This document shows positions 1-7,316 of a stretch of 38,680 bases of DNA, in pieces (positions within the stretch are counted from its first letter, which is position 1; each line of letters opens with the position of its first letter). Below the pieces are notes generated by a model that saw only the letters and a program-made list of their open reading frames with translations, was not told the origin of the DNA and did not search any database. The translations under genes and the position numbers were made by a program. The stretch spans positions 1-38,680 of the forward strand of contig JAICGQ010000004.1 of the NCBI GenBank assembly GCA_025923035.1. The letters run 5' to 3'. Origin of the DNA: Pyrinomonadaceae bacterium (lineage in GTDB: Bacteria > Acidobacteriota > Blastocatellia > Pyrinomonadales > Pyrinomonadaceae).

Positions 1-393
1 CCTGAACACCGCGTCTCTTACCTGCGCTGCCAACTCTTCGTCGAGCAACCTTCGCAGCGGCGTATGCCGTGGCGGAGCCTCCGGCTCTTCGGTCATCTCG
101 TCGAGCCCGGTCTCGCGTCCCGTACTTCTGAAATGCTTCAAGGCCAGGTTCCTGGCGATCGCATAAAGGTACGTTCTCAGCGCGGCACGTTCCGGATGAA
201 AGCCTTCAGGCCTGCGAATCAAGCTAAGAAAGCAGTCGTGCGTGACGTCTTCCGCAATTTCAATGGAACCGAGGAGCCGATAGGCAAAGCGAAAAATCGG
301 TTCCCGGTAACGATCGTACAACTCTAAGAAAGCCGCCTGGTCGCCCTTCCCTGCCTTCTGCAGCAAGAGCTCGTCTGTGGTTCTCTCGGGCAA
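1..393 (-). CDS. ECF-type RNA polymerase sigma factor, 3'-truncated by the window edge
   Basis: Reading the minus strand from a TTG at 391-393 gives 131 residues that run off the window. After a short lead (ERTTDELLLQKAGKGDQAAF) comes sigma-70 region 2: ELYDRYREPIFRFAYRLLGS, then the core-binding AEDVTHDCFLSLIRRP segment, then the -10-binding RTYLYAIARNLALKHFR segment. This order and spacing are those of extracytoplasmic-function (RpoE/SigW-like) sigma factors. Region 4 and any linked anti-sigma gene would lie beyond position 1 and cannot be seen. The TTG start is chosen because an in-frame stop lies immediately upstream; an AGGA about 12 nt upstream is a weak ribosome site. No ECF-type autoregulatory promoter (GGAAC/GTC) is obvious upstream. 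Confidence 0.85.
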   Translation of the reverse strand, partial: MPERTTDELLLQKAGKGDQAAFLELYDRYREPIFRFAYRLLGSIEIAEDVTHDCFLSLIRRPEGFHPERAALRTYLYAIARNLALKHFRSTGRETGLDEMTEEPEAPPRHTPLRRLLDEELAAQVRDAVFR

Positions 394-601
394 TCAAGCA
401 CTCGATCCTGCAGGAATTGCTTCCTACTGTAGTTACCAAAACCCTGATAAAAGTTACGGTCTGGTCGGGAAAAAATGCGCGCGCAAGAAATATTAATCCC
501 GCAAAGGCGGCAAGTACATAAGTCTTTTAGGAATTTGCCGGTTCCCCAGACCGCCGCTACTGCTTTGCCAACCAGGGCTTAGGATGCACTTAAAAGCGAA
601 A

Positions 602-630
602 CGGTTGACGCGTCGACTCGCGGTTGACGC
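602..630 (+). repeat. 10-bp direct repeat CGGTTGACGC, 19-bp period
   Basis: CGGTTGACGC occurs at 602-611 and again, identically, at 621-630. Each copy carries a TTGACG hexamer that could act as a -35 element, and the second copy is correctly spaced from a -10 element. The repeat could be a pair of half-sites for a regulator on one DNA face (about two turns apart), or a duplicated -35 region. No regulator is known from the sequence. Confidence 0.5.
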
Positions 631-652
631 CTAAACTCACGGCATCTAAGAT
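624..652 (+). promoter_or_regulatory. sigma-70-like promoter for the M16-like gene
   Basis: A -35 TTGACG at 624-629 is separated by 17 bp from a -10 TAAGAT at 647-652. Transcription would start near 659, giving a leader of about 53 nt to the ATG at 712. The -35 matches consensus at 5 of 6 positions and the -10 at 4 of 6. Confidence 0.5.
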
Positions 653-711
653 GTTTTGCTCCCTGTCGGCTCTGTAACTATTGAGTGGAAGACCCCGTTT
701 TTAACCTCAAC

Positions 712-2130
712 ATGTCGATAGCATCCACAATTCCGATTTCTGCCCGTTTATTTGCGAAGGCGGCGGCTTTGCTGCTGACGCTCCTGCTGCTGACGCCACC
801 AGCCCTAGCCCAGTCGCCGAATGAGCCGCAACGCGAGCAATTGCTCAACGGCCTTCGCCTGCTGCTCTGGGAAAGGCCCGGAAGCTCCGAAGTTTTGCTG
901 AAACTCCGGCTAAATAGCGGCGCCGCGTTCGATCTTGCCGGCAAGTCAGGTCAGATGGCGCTGCTCGGCGATCTGTTGTTTCCCGATCCGAACACGGTCG
1001 AGTTTTTCACCGATGAGATGGCCGGAAAACTCGAAGTCGTCGTCAACTACGATTCGACGACGATCACGATGATCGGAAAGACGGCCGAGTTCGCGTCGAT
1101 GGTGGAGGTGCTGCGCAATGCTTTGCTGGCCACGCAGTTGACCCCGGAAGTCATTACTCGTATACGCGACGCCAGAATCAAGACGCTTAAGGACGCCGCG
1201 ATTGCTCCGTCGTTAATTGCCGACCGCGCGATCGCCGCGCGACTATTCGGTGATTTCCCTTACGGACGTTCGATAAATGGCACGCCTGAAGATCTTGCTC
1301 GCGTCGATCGCTCGGATCTGATGCTCGCGCGCGAACGCTTTCTCAACTCAAATAACGCAACCTTGGCGATCGTCGGCGGCATCACGCGCGCACGCGCATT
1401 GCGAACATTGCGTCAATTGCTCGGGCCATGGCGCAAAAGTGAGAGCGTTGTGCCCACTACGTTCCGACAACCAAAAGCACCGGATGCGCGAACATTAATC
1501 GTGAACGTGCCTGGGCCAGCCGCCGAGGTTCGCGTGGCCGTACGCGGAGTTTCACGAACTGATCCCGACTACTTCGCCGCGAAGGTCCTGGCGAAACTGG
1601 CGGAGCAACGCTGGCAGGGATTGACACCGGAACTCGTGAAGCAGCCAGTGTTTGCGAGGAGCGATAGCCACGCATTGCCCGGTGCTTTCGTGATGGGCGC
1701 CTCAGTTAATTCGCAAGCAGCGGCGGACTCGCTCGCCAACGCGCGAAAAGTGATGGATTCGCTAATCGCGACGCCCGCCACGACCGCCGAGCTGGACCGC
1801 GCGAAAACCGAGGCCATCGGCGACATCTCCGGTCCACTCTCAAAACCGGACGCGATGCCCGATCCGTGGCTCGATCTCGACACGTATTATCTGTCAGCTT
1901 TACAGGATCAGATGGCGCTGCTGCGTAGCGTCACCGCGCAGGACATACAGCGCATCGCTACGCGGCTTTTCAAAGACGCAAGCGTGGCGTCGATCGTCTT
2001 AGGCGAAACATCGCCTTTAAAAGCCGCACTTGAGGGACGATTTCAGTACGAGGTTCTTGGTGAGATGGCGACTCCAACTCCTTCTCCGAAACCACCGGCG
2101 ACACCTGGCAAAAAAGACAGTCCCAGGTAA
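712..2130 (+). CDS. secreted/periplasmic M16-family protein lacking the zinc motif
   Basis: The 472-residue product begins with a signal peptide (leucine-rich core at residues 17-28, likely cleavage after ALA at about 33). The rest follows the M16 (insulinase/mitochondrial processing peptidase) fold: an N-terminal lobe with an RLNSGAAFDLAGKSG strand-loop, then a second lobe at about 230-450. The HxxEH zinc site expected after AGKSG is replaced by QMALL (about residues 81-85), so it is probably a non-catalytic homologue, like the inactive subunit of two-gene M16 pairs. No active partner is next to it. A GTG at 685 would add nine residues; ATG 712 is preferred because it opens the signal peptide directly. 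The C-terminus is a proline/lysine-rich tail. MenG begins 11 bp downstream. Confidence 0.85.
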   Translation: MSIASTIPISARLFAKAAALLLTLLLLTPPALAQSPNEPQREQLLNGLRLLLWERPGSSEVLLKLRLNSGAAFDLAGKSGQMALLGDLLFPDPNTVEFFTDEMAGKLEVVVNYDSTTITMIGKTAEFASMVEVLRNALLATQLTPEVITRIRDARIKTLKDAAIAPSLIADRAIAARLFGDFPYGRSINGTPEDLARVDRSDLMLARERFLNSNNATLAIVGGITRARALRTLRQLLGPWRKSESVVPTTFRQPKAPDARTLIVNVPGPAAEVRVAVRGVSRTDPDYFAAKVLAKLAEQRWQGLTPELVKQPVFARSDSHALPGAFVMGASVNSQAAADSLANARKVMDSLIATPATTAELDRAKTEAIGDISGPLSKPDAMPDPWLDLDTYYLSALQDQMALLRSVTAQDIQRIATRLFKDASVASIVLGETSPLKAALEGRFQYEVLGEMATPTPSPKPPATPGKKDSPR

Positions 2131-2141
2131 TCACAAATTGT

Positions 2142-2906
2142 TTGCAAGCGTCTTGCAACCAAACCTCCATCAGTTTTGGCTTAACTGTGCCTGAGAACGA
2201 AAGTGCCGCAAACGAGCATGCGGGCCGCGTTCGCGAGATGTTTGCCAGGATCGCGACTCGGTACGATCTTTTAAACCACATACTCTCCGCGAACATCGAT
2301 AAACGATGGCGGCGAATCGTGGCGACAAAATTGCGTGAGAAGCTTTCGGCGAAAGAGCCGCGCGTACTTGACGTCGCCTGTGGTACCGGGGATCTGTCAC
2401 TCACGTTGTTTGAAATTACAGGAGCACGAGTTGTTGGCACTGACTTTTGCCGGCCGATGTTGGCAATCGCTGCCGGTAAGACTTCGCGTCAAGTGCCACT
2501 GATTGAGGGCGACGCTTTGCGGCTTCCCTTTCGGAGTGGCTCGTTCGACGCTGTGACGATCGCTTTTGGTTTGCGAAATCTGTCGAGCGTCGAGAACGGT
2601 CTTGCGGAACTATGCAGGGTTTTGAAACCGGGCGGCTGGGTGGCAGTGCTCGAGTTTTCCAGACCTTCTAACGCAATCGTTCGGGCCTTTTATGGCCTGT
2701 ACTTTCGAAATGTGTTGCCGGTGCTGGGTGGCGTCGTTAGTGGTTCGTTGAGCGCCTACGTTTATCTACCGGCGTCGGTGCAGAAATTTCCGGACCAGGA
2801 ACAGCTCGTGCTCCTGATGAAACAGGCAGGTTTCGATCAGGTTCAATATCAGAACCTGACAGGCGGGATCGCTGCCCTTCACATGGGCAGGCGATCGCAG
2901 GCATAG
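2142..2906 (+). CDS. menG: demethylmenaquinone methyltransferase (UbiE/MenG family)
   Basis: A class I SAM-dependent methyltransferase that C-methylates the quinone ring in the last step of menaquinone (or ubiquinone) synthesis. Visible family signatures are REMFARIATRYDLLNHILS at residues 31-49, the SAM-binding VLDVACGTGDL at 75-85, the GDALRLPF segment, IAFGLRNL, and the C-terminal LTGGIAALHMG that typifies UbiE/COQ5. Length (254 aa) is normal. Menaquinone is assumed because Acidobacteriota use it. The start is uncertain: TTG 2142 opens the frame, but GTG 2187 would leave the more usual short N-terminus; neither has a strong ribosome site. It is probably co-transcribed with the M16-like gene (11-bp gap) and is followed by a hairpin. 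Confidence 0.93.
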   Translation: MQASCNQTSISFGLTVPENESAANEHAGRVREMFARIATRYDLLNHILSANIDKRWRRIVATKLREKLSAKEPRVLDVACGTGDLSLTLFEITGARVVGTDFCRPMLAIAAGKTSRQVPLIEGDALRLPFRSGSFDAVTIAFGLRNLSSVENGLAELCRVLKPGGWVAVLEFSRPSNAIVRAFYGLYFRNVLPVLGGVVSGSLSAYVYLPASVQKFPDQEQLVLLMKQAGFDQVQYQNLTGGIAALHMGRRSQA

Positions 2907-2918
2907 GTTTTCAAGGAT

Positions 2919-2945
2919 TGGTTGCAGCGCTTTAGTTTGCAACCA
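2919..2945 (+). terminator. hairpin after menG, no T-tract
   Basis: Perfect 8-bp stem TGGTTGCA (2919-2926) / TGCAACCA (2938-2945) with an 11-nt loop, 12 bp past the menG stop. There is no T-run after it, so it would be an atypical intrinsic terminator or an mRNA 3'-end stabiliser. Confidence 0.35.
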
Positions 2946-3005
2946 GATACGTAGTCACGGGGTAAGGTTTCGGTAAGCGCGCGGTTGTCGGGGCTGTGCG
3001 AGTAT

Positions 3006-3053
3006 TGAACCCACCCCGGGCTACGTTTTTATTTTTGGGTTCACTTTATTTTT
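3006..3053 (+). terminator. hairpin plus T-rich tract upstream of the ABC permease genes
   Basis: Perfect 8-bp stem TGAACCCA (3006-3013) / TGGGTTCA (3036-3043) with a 22-nt loop, followed by CTTTATTTTT. This is the better terminator candidate in the menG-permease gap, although the loop is long. Confidence 0.4.
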
Positions 3054-3063
3054 GGCATCCGTG

Positions 3064-3091
3064 TTATCAGCGGTTTCAGTTCTGGTAGAAT
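3064..3091 (+). promoter_or_regulatory. extended -10 promoter before the ABC permease pair
   Basis: A -10 TAGAAT at 3086-3091 is preceded by TGG (extended -10 pattern TGnTAGAAT) and, 16 bp upstream, by TTATCA at 3064-3069 as a weak -35. The predicted transcription start (about 3098) lies only about 3 nt before the TTG start codon, so the mRNA would be nearly leaderless. Confidence 0.45.
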
Positions 3092-3100
3092 CCCCGCGGA

Positions 3101-4105
3101 TTGAAAACCAAGCTCCGGCATAGCATCCTCGGCGGCCTTCGTCGCGTACTCATTCTCTTACTGGTTGTCTGGACCGTCGTCTCGCTGGTGACGCTGCTCA
3201 TCGAGCTGGTCCCGGGCGATCCAGCCGTCGCGATTCTTGGCGAGCAAGCAACGCCTGAACAGTTCGCACAGTTTCGCGAAAAGCACGGACTCGATCGTCC
3301 TCCCTTCTTCTTCTCCTTCCCCCGCGACACAAACGGCGAAAGACATTTTGTCTGGCATGGCGCCGACAATCGTTACACCGATTACTGGGCAGCGCTGTTG
3401 CGCGGCGACATGGGACGATCGTTCCGCAACGACCGCTCAGTTAAAGACCTAATCTTCGAACGCTACCCGGCGACGATCGAGCTCGCGATCTTCGCGATGC
3501 TCATCGCGATTTTGATCGCAATCCCGCTCGGCGTTATCGCCGGCACGAATCGTGGGACCTTGATCGATAACGCCGCGTCCGTGATCGCCTTGCTCGGCAT
3601 CAGTCTGCCGAGTTTCGTAATCGGTCCGATGCTGGTCTACGTTTTCGCTGTCAAACTTCGCTGGCTCGCTCCGTCAGGCCGTTTCGAATGGAGCGACATC
3701 ATTCTTCCTGCTTTCACACTCGGCGCGGCATTGTCGGCAATCCTGACGCGCATGGTTCGATCTTCAGTAATTGAAGAGTTGGGAGAAGATTACGTGCGCA
3801 CCGCGCGGGCGAAAGGCCTCAACGAGCGCACGGTCGTTTACAAACACGTGCTGAAGAACGGTCTGATTCCCGTCGTTACGATCCTTGGCTTGCAACTCGG
3901 CGTACTGCTGGCGGGCGCGATCATCACCGAGAAAATCTTTGGCTGGCCGGGTTTGGGTCTGCTCCTGGTCGAGGACGGAATCGGCAAGCGCGATTACCGC
4001 GTCGTCCAGGGATGCGTGCTGGTAATCAGCATGACTTACATCATCGCGAACCTGCTGACTGACATGGTCTACCGTTGGCTCGATCCGCGTATCCGCGTCA
4101 GTTAA
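3101..4105 (+). CDS. peptide/nickel-type ABC transporter permease (DppB/OppB family)
   Basis: A 334-residue inner-membrane permease with six expected membrane segments. Family signs are the N-terminal helix followed by LIELVPGDPAVAILGEQATP and the GLDRP turn, the long periplasmic loop before GDMGRSFR, and the cytoplasmic EAA coupling loop EDYVRTARAKGLNERTVVYK (about residues 229-248). The C-terminus ends in the usual MVYRWLDPRIR. The only possible initiator before the first helix is TTG 3101. It pairs with the next gene (6-bp gap). No solute-binding protein or ATPase is encoded nearby, so the complex must take these from elsewhere. The substrate is probably oligopeptides or dipeptides but cannot be assigned. 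Confidence 0.9.
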   Translation: MKTKLRHSILGGLRRVLILLLVVWTVVSLVTLLIELVPGDPAVAILGEQATPEQFAQFREKHGLDRPPFFFSFPRDTNGERHFVWHGADNRYTDYWAALLRGDMGRSFRNDRSVKDLIFERYPATIELAIFAMLIAILIAIPLGVIAGTNRGTLIDNAASVIALLGISLPSFVIGPMLVYVFAVKLRWLAPSGRFEWSDIILPAFTLGAALSAILTRMVRSSVIEELGEDYVRTARAKGLNERTVVYKHVLKNGLIPVVTILGLQLGVLLAGAIITEKIFGWPGLGLLLVEDGIGKRDYRVVQGCVLVISMTYIIANLLTDMVYRWLDPRIRVS

Positions 4106-4111
4106 ATAAGA

Positions 4112-4927
4112 ATGAATCGACTGACAATCATCGGATTGGTAATCGTCGCGGTGCTCGTCATCGTCGCGGTATTTGCGCATTGGATCGCGCCGCACGACAT
4201 CAGCACCACCAATCTCGCCATGCGTTATCTGCCGCCTTCTTCGGAACACTGGTTCGGGACCGACTCAACCGGGCGCGACATTTTTTCACGCGTGGTTTTC
4301 GGCGCACGCATTTCGTTGCAGGTCGGGCTCGTGGTCGTTGCTGTTTCGGCACTGATTGGCACGTTGATGGGCGCGATTTCGGGCTACTACGGCGGGTGGG
4401 TCGATCGTTTTGTGTCCGGTTACTTGTTTAATGTGTTTCTTGCGTTTCCCGGACTGTTGCTGGCGATCGCGATGGTTGCATTTCTCGGTGCCGGCCTGAA
4501 CAAACTGATTCTCGCGTTGTGCATCATCGGCTGGGTGGGTTACGCCCGACTCATCCGCGGGCAGGTTTTGAAAGTTCGTGAATACGACTTCGTCCAGGCC
4601 GCTCGAGCGCTCGGCGCGAGCGACGCACGCATCCTGTTCATTCACATACTCCCCAACGCGATTCAACCGTTGATCGTGCAGGCAAGCCTGGGAATGGCCG
4701 GTGCAGTCCTCTCCGAAGCGGCATTATCGTTCCTTGGCCTGGGCGTCCCACCACCAGCGCCGTCCTGGGGCGTAATGATCGAAGAGGCCCGCGATCTTTC
4801 AACCTTACAAGCCGCCCCGCACGCACTCATCTTCCCCGGCATTGCCATCGCCTTAACCGTCCTCGCCTTCAACTTCATCGGCGACGGCCTTCGCGAATAT
4901 CTCGACCCCCGCCAACGAACGAGGTGA
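4112..4927 (+). CDS. peptide/nickel-type ABC transporter permease (DppC/OppC family)
   Basis: The second permease subunit, 271 residues. It has the family-typical first helix, then the short HWFGTDSTGRDIFSRVVFGA segment where DppC/OppC proteins carry GTDxxGRD. The EAA coupling loop EYDFVQAARALGASDARILF lies at about residues 156-175, and EAALSFLGLGVPPPAPSWG marks the C-terminal third. Five or six membrane segments are evident. It starts 6 bp after the DppB-like stop and is surely co-transcribed and assembled with it. The genes downstream are sulfur-amino-acid enzymes with their own promoter, so the operon seems to end here without binding-protein or ATPase genes. Confidence 0.9.
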   Translation: MNRLTIIGLVIVAVLVIVAVFAHWIAPHDISTTNLAMRYLPPSSEHWFGTDSTGRDIFSRVVFGARISLQVGLVVVAVSALIGTLMGAISGYYGGWVDRFVSGYLFNVFLAFPGLLLAIAMVAFLGAGLNKLILALCIIGWVGYARLIRGQVLKVREYDFVQAARALGASDARILFIHILPNAIQPLIVQASLGMAGAVLSEAALSFLGLGVPPPAPSWGVMIEEARDLSTLQAAPHALIFPGIAIALTVLAFNFIGDGLREYLDPRQRTR

Positions 4928-4939
4928 ACGATCCATGCA

Positions 4940-4973
4940 CGTGTTTGACACGCCTGAACCTCAAGGCTAACAT
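4940..4973 (+). promoter_or_regulatory. strong promoter with a palindrome over the -35, before the CBS-like gene
   Basis: A consensus -35 TTGACA at 4945-4950 is followed by a 17-bp spacer and a -10 TAACAT at 4968-4973. The start should be near 4980, only about 8 nt before the ATG at 4988, and no ribosome-binding sequence is present. The -35 sits inside the inverted repeat CGTGT-TTG-ACACG (4940-4952), a plausible operator. Confidence 0.55.
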
Positions 4974-4987
4974 CCACAGCGATTTAA

Positions 4988-5920
4988 ATGATGCGCGCAG
5001 CTGAAAGCGTTCTCGATCTCATCGGGCAAACTCCTCTGCTTCATATCTCTCGTTTCGCGCCACCACCACTCGCCGGAGTTTACGCAAAAATTGAATGGCT
5101 GAATCCCGGCGGATCCATTAAGGATCGCGCCGCACTGGGAATGATTCTCGACGCCGAAGACAAAGGATTACTCCGACCCGGCGCAACGATTATCGAACCA
5201 ACTGCCGGCAATACCGGAATCGGCCTCGCCCTCGTGGGAGTCGCACGCGGTTACCGTGTTATCCTCTGCGTCCCGCGTGGTTTCGCTGAAGAGAAGATGA
5301 AGCTGATTCAGGCGTTGGGCGGCGAAATTGAGTACGTGTCAAACGAAGCGGGTATGCAGGGCGCGATCGACCGTTGTCGCGAACTGTCAGATTCGATCAA
5401 AGGCAGCTTCGTGCCGCAGCAGTTTGAGAATGCCGCGAACCCGTGTTTTCATGAACGAAGCACTGGACGCGAAATCATCGATCAGATGAACGGCCGGATC
5501 GACGCTGTCGTGATCGGCGCGGGAACATCCGGAACGTTCGTCGGCGTTTCGCGCGCGGTGCGCAGGATAAATAAGGACGTTTTATGCGTCCTCGTTGAAC
5601 CGGAAGGATCGATTTACGGCGGCAAACCACCGGGTCCGAAGAAAGTCGAAGGCATCGGGCAGCGGGATTTTATTCCGAAGATCTACGACGCTTCGCTCGC
5701 TGACGAGATCATGATGGTGTCGGACGTGGACGTTTGCGATGCCCTTAAGAAGATCGCCCGGCTCGAAGGACTTCTCGGCGGGTGGTCCACCGGCGCAGCA
5801 GCCGCGGCGTCTTACAAGATCGCCGAGCGACTCGGAACCGGGAAGAACATCGTCACTGTCTTCCCCGACGGCGCGGAACGTTATCGCAGCCAGGGTATTT
5901 TCGATGAACTTTGCACTTAG
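4988..5920 (+). CDS. PLP-dependent cystathionine beta-synthase / cysteine synthase family enzyme
   Basis: A fold-type II PLP enzyme of 310 residues that joins an activated serine with homocysteine or sulfide. The PLP lysine is K45 in NPGGSIKDRAALGMI; EPTAGNTGIGLA (substrate loop) and the GAGTSGTFVGV phosphate-binding loop are present. The later VEPEGSIYGG and KVEGIGQRDFIPKIYD segments resemble cystathionine beta-synthase and its bacterial MccA-type relatives more than CysK. It lacks the haem domain and C-terminal CBS domains of the animal enzyme. A tryptophan occurs in GGWSTGAA, where GGSSG is usual. The next gene encodes a cystathionine gamma-lyase-like enzyme, which favours O-acetylserine-dependent cystathionine synthesis; plain cysteine synthase is the alternative. 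Confidence 0.85.
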   Translation: MMRAAESVLDLIGQTPLLHISRFAPPPLAGVYAKIEWLNPGGSIKDRAALGMILDAEDKGLLRPGATIIEPTAGNTGIGLALVGVARGYRVILCVPRGFAEEKMKLIQALGGEIEYVSNEAGMQGAIDRCRELSDSIKGSFVPQQFENAANPCFHERSTGREIIDQMNGRIDAVVIGAGTSGTFVGVSRAVRRINKDVLCVLVEPEGSIYGGKPPGPKKVEGIGQRDFIPKIYDASLADEIMMVSDVDVCDALKKIARLEGLLGGWSTGAAAAASYKIAERLGTGKNIVTVFPDGAERYRSQGIFDELCT

Positions 5921-5990
5921 TGCTTTGTACTTTGTTCGCTGACGCAACAGCTACACAAAAAGCAAACAAAGAACAAAGCACAAAGAACTA
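5921..5990. repeat. dispersed CTTTGT-type inverted repeat, copy 1
   Basis: Arms at 5921-5940 and 5961-5980 are inverted repeats matching at 18 of 20 positions around a 20-bp loop; the left arm begins directly after the CBS-like stop codon. An 18-bp string in the right arm (5962-5979) recurs exactly at 31224-31241, and an 18-bp string in the left arm (5922-5939) recurs inverted with one mismatch at 7196-7213. The element is AT-rich compared with the flanking genes. It fills the whole gap between the two PLP-enzyme genes and would be transcribed as a hairpin. Confidence 0.7.
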
Positions 5991-6002
5991 AAGACCAATA
6001 CT

Positions 6003-7142
6003 ATGGGATTCGCAACCACAGCAATTCATACCGGATCCGAACCCGACGAAGCCACCGGCGCAGTCACGGTTCCGATCTATCAGACGTCAACCTACGCCCA
6101 GGACGCACTCGGAAAACATAAAGGCTACGAGTACGCGCGCACACAAAACCCGACGCGCTCGGCGCTCGAACGCAACGTCGCCGCACTCGAAGGCGCACGC
6201 TTCGGGTTCGCCTTCGCCTCCGGCATGGCCGCGATCGACGCCACGTTGCGGCTCGTGAAAGCCGGTGAACACGTTGTCGTCTCCGACAATACTTACGGCG
6301 GCACCGCGCGTCTCTTCAATCGCATCCTGACGAACTACGGCCTCGAGTTCGATTACGTCGACACATCCGATTCACTCAACGTCGAAGCAGCGATCAAACC
6401 CAACACGAAAATGGTGTTCATCGAAACACCGACGAATCCGGTGATGATCGTCACCGATCTGAAAGAAGTGAGCGAGATCGCACACCGTGCCGGGGCACGC
6501 GTCGTTTGCGACAACACGTTCATGTCGCCATATCTGCAGCGTCCACTCGAATTCGGCGTCGATATCGTGGTCCATTCAACCACGAAATATCTGAACGGCC
6601 ACTCGGATGGCGTCGGCGGCATCGTCGTCCTGAACGACGAAGAAGACGCGAACTGGATCGGCTTCGTTCAGAACAGCGCCGGCGCGATTCTTTCGCCGTT
6701 CGATTCGTGGCTCGTGATGCGCGGCACCAAAACGCTGGCATTGCGCATGGAACAGCATGACAAGTCGGGCCGCGCAGTTGCGGCGTTTCTCGAAGAGCAT
6801 CCGAAAGTGCAAAAGGTTTACTATCCCGGTTCGGCGTCGCACCCGCAGCATGCGCTCGCGAGCCGGCAACAACACGGATTCGGCGGGATGGTCGCGTTCG
6901 ACGTGGGTTCGCTAGCCAACGCCCGCACCGTGCTGGAGTCTGTTAAGCTCTGCACGCTTGCGGAAAGTCTGGGCGGCGTGGAGACGCTGATTTCGCATCC
7001 CGCGACGATGACGCACGCCTCGGTCGACGAAGCGAAACGGCATCGGATCGGCATTACCGACGGACTGGTGCGAATCTCAGTCGGGATTGAAGATACAGAC
7101 GATATAATCGCCGACCTCGATCAGGCGCTGGAGAAAATCTAG
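6003..7142 (+). CDS. cystathionine gamma-lyase / gamma-synthase family PLP enzyme
   Basis: A 379-residue Cys/Met-metabolism PLP enzyme (fold type I). The Schiff-base lysine is K195 in VVHSTTKYLNGHSD. Also visible are YEYARTQNPTRSALE (substrate/PLP phosphate contacts from the neighbouring subunit), FASGMAAIDA, DNTYGGTARLF, the FIETPTNP strand, and the C-terminal LGGVETLISHPATMTHASV and VRISVGIEDTDDIIADLDQAL. These are shared by MetB, MetC and cystathionine gamma-lyase, so the exact reaction cannot be read from sequence. Its pairing with a CBS-like enzyme suggests gamma-lyase (MccB-like) activity, converting homocysteine to cysteine by reverse transsulfuration. The pair is separated by repeat copy 1. 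Confidence 0.88.
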   Translation: MGFATTAIHTGSEPDEATGAVTVPIYQTSTYAQDALGKHKGYEYARTQNPTRSALERNVAALEGARFGFAFASGMAAIDATLRLVKAGEHVVVSDNTYGGTARLFNRILTNYGLEFDYVDTSDSLNVEAAIKPNTKMVFIETPTNPVMIVTDLKEVSEIAHRAGARVVCDNTFMSPYLQRPLEFGVDIVVHSTTKYLNGHSDGVGGIVVLNDEEDANWIGFVQNSAGAILSPFDSWLVMRGTKTLALRMEQHDKSGRAVAAFLEEHPKVQKVYYPGSASHPQHALASRQQHGFGGMVAFDVGSLANARTVLESVKLCTLAESLGGVETLISHPATMTHASVDEAKRHRIGITDGLVRISVGIEDTDDIIADLDQALEKI

Positions 7143-7146
7143 CGAG

Positions 7147-7213
7147 TCTTTGGTGTTTTGTGCCCGATCTTCGCGCGTTTAGATTAGAAGGAGGCGCGAA
7201 CAGAGTACAAAGC
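7147..7213. repeat. dispersed CTTTGT-type repeat, degenerate copy 2
   Basis: Positions 7196-7213, read on the minus strand, match 5922-5939 of copy 1 at 17 of 18 positions. A looser CTTTGGTGTTTTGTG at 7149-7163 forms the other side. The element starts just after the gamma-lyase-like stop codon. No coding capacity was found in it. Confidence 0.5.
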
Positions 7214-7241
7214 CCAGCTACTGAGGCGGTTTTTTACTGGA

Positions 7242-7271
7242 GTGACAGCAAAACAACAGAGAGGTTACAAT
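7242..7271 (+). promoter_or_regulatory. sigma-70-like promoter for the PP2C gene
   Basis: GTGACA (7242-7247) and TACAAT (7266-7271), each one mismatch from consensus, are separated by 18 bp. The predicted start near 7278 gives a leader of about 39 nt with no evident ribosome-binding sequence before the ATG at 7317. Confidence 0.45.
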
Positions 7272-7316
7272 TACGCCGTTCTCAACCTTTAGCAGACTCC
7301 CTGATACGCTCTCCTT

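Larger units (their letters stand above)
394..711. other. divergent intergenic region between the ECF sigma gene and the M16-like gene
   Basis: About 318 bases separate the minus-strand sigma-factor gene from the likely ATG of the plus-strand M16-like gene. The left half is AT-richer than the surrounding genes, and no conserved open reading frame is visible. The right half holds a duplicated CGGTTGACGC element and a sigma-70-like promoter, described separately. No RNA gene or riboswitch was recognised. Confidence 0.5.

Noticed and set aside
2433-2450. TGGCAC...TTGC pattern resembling a sigma-54 -24/-12 promoter
   Set aside because: It is inside the menG coding region and the spacing is one base too long for sigma-54.
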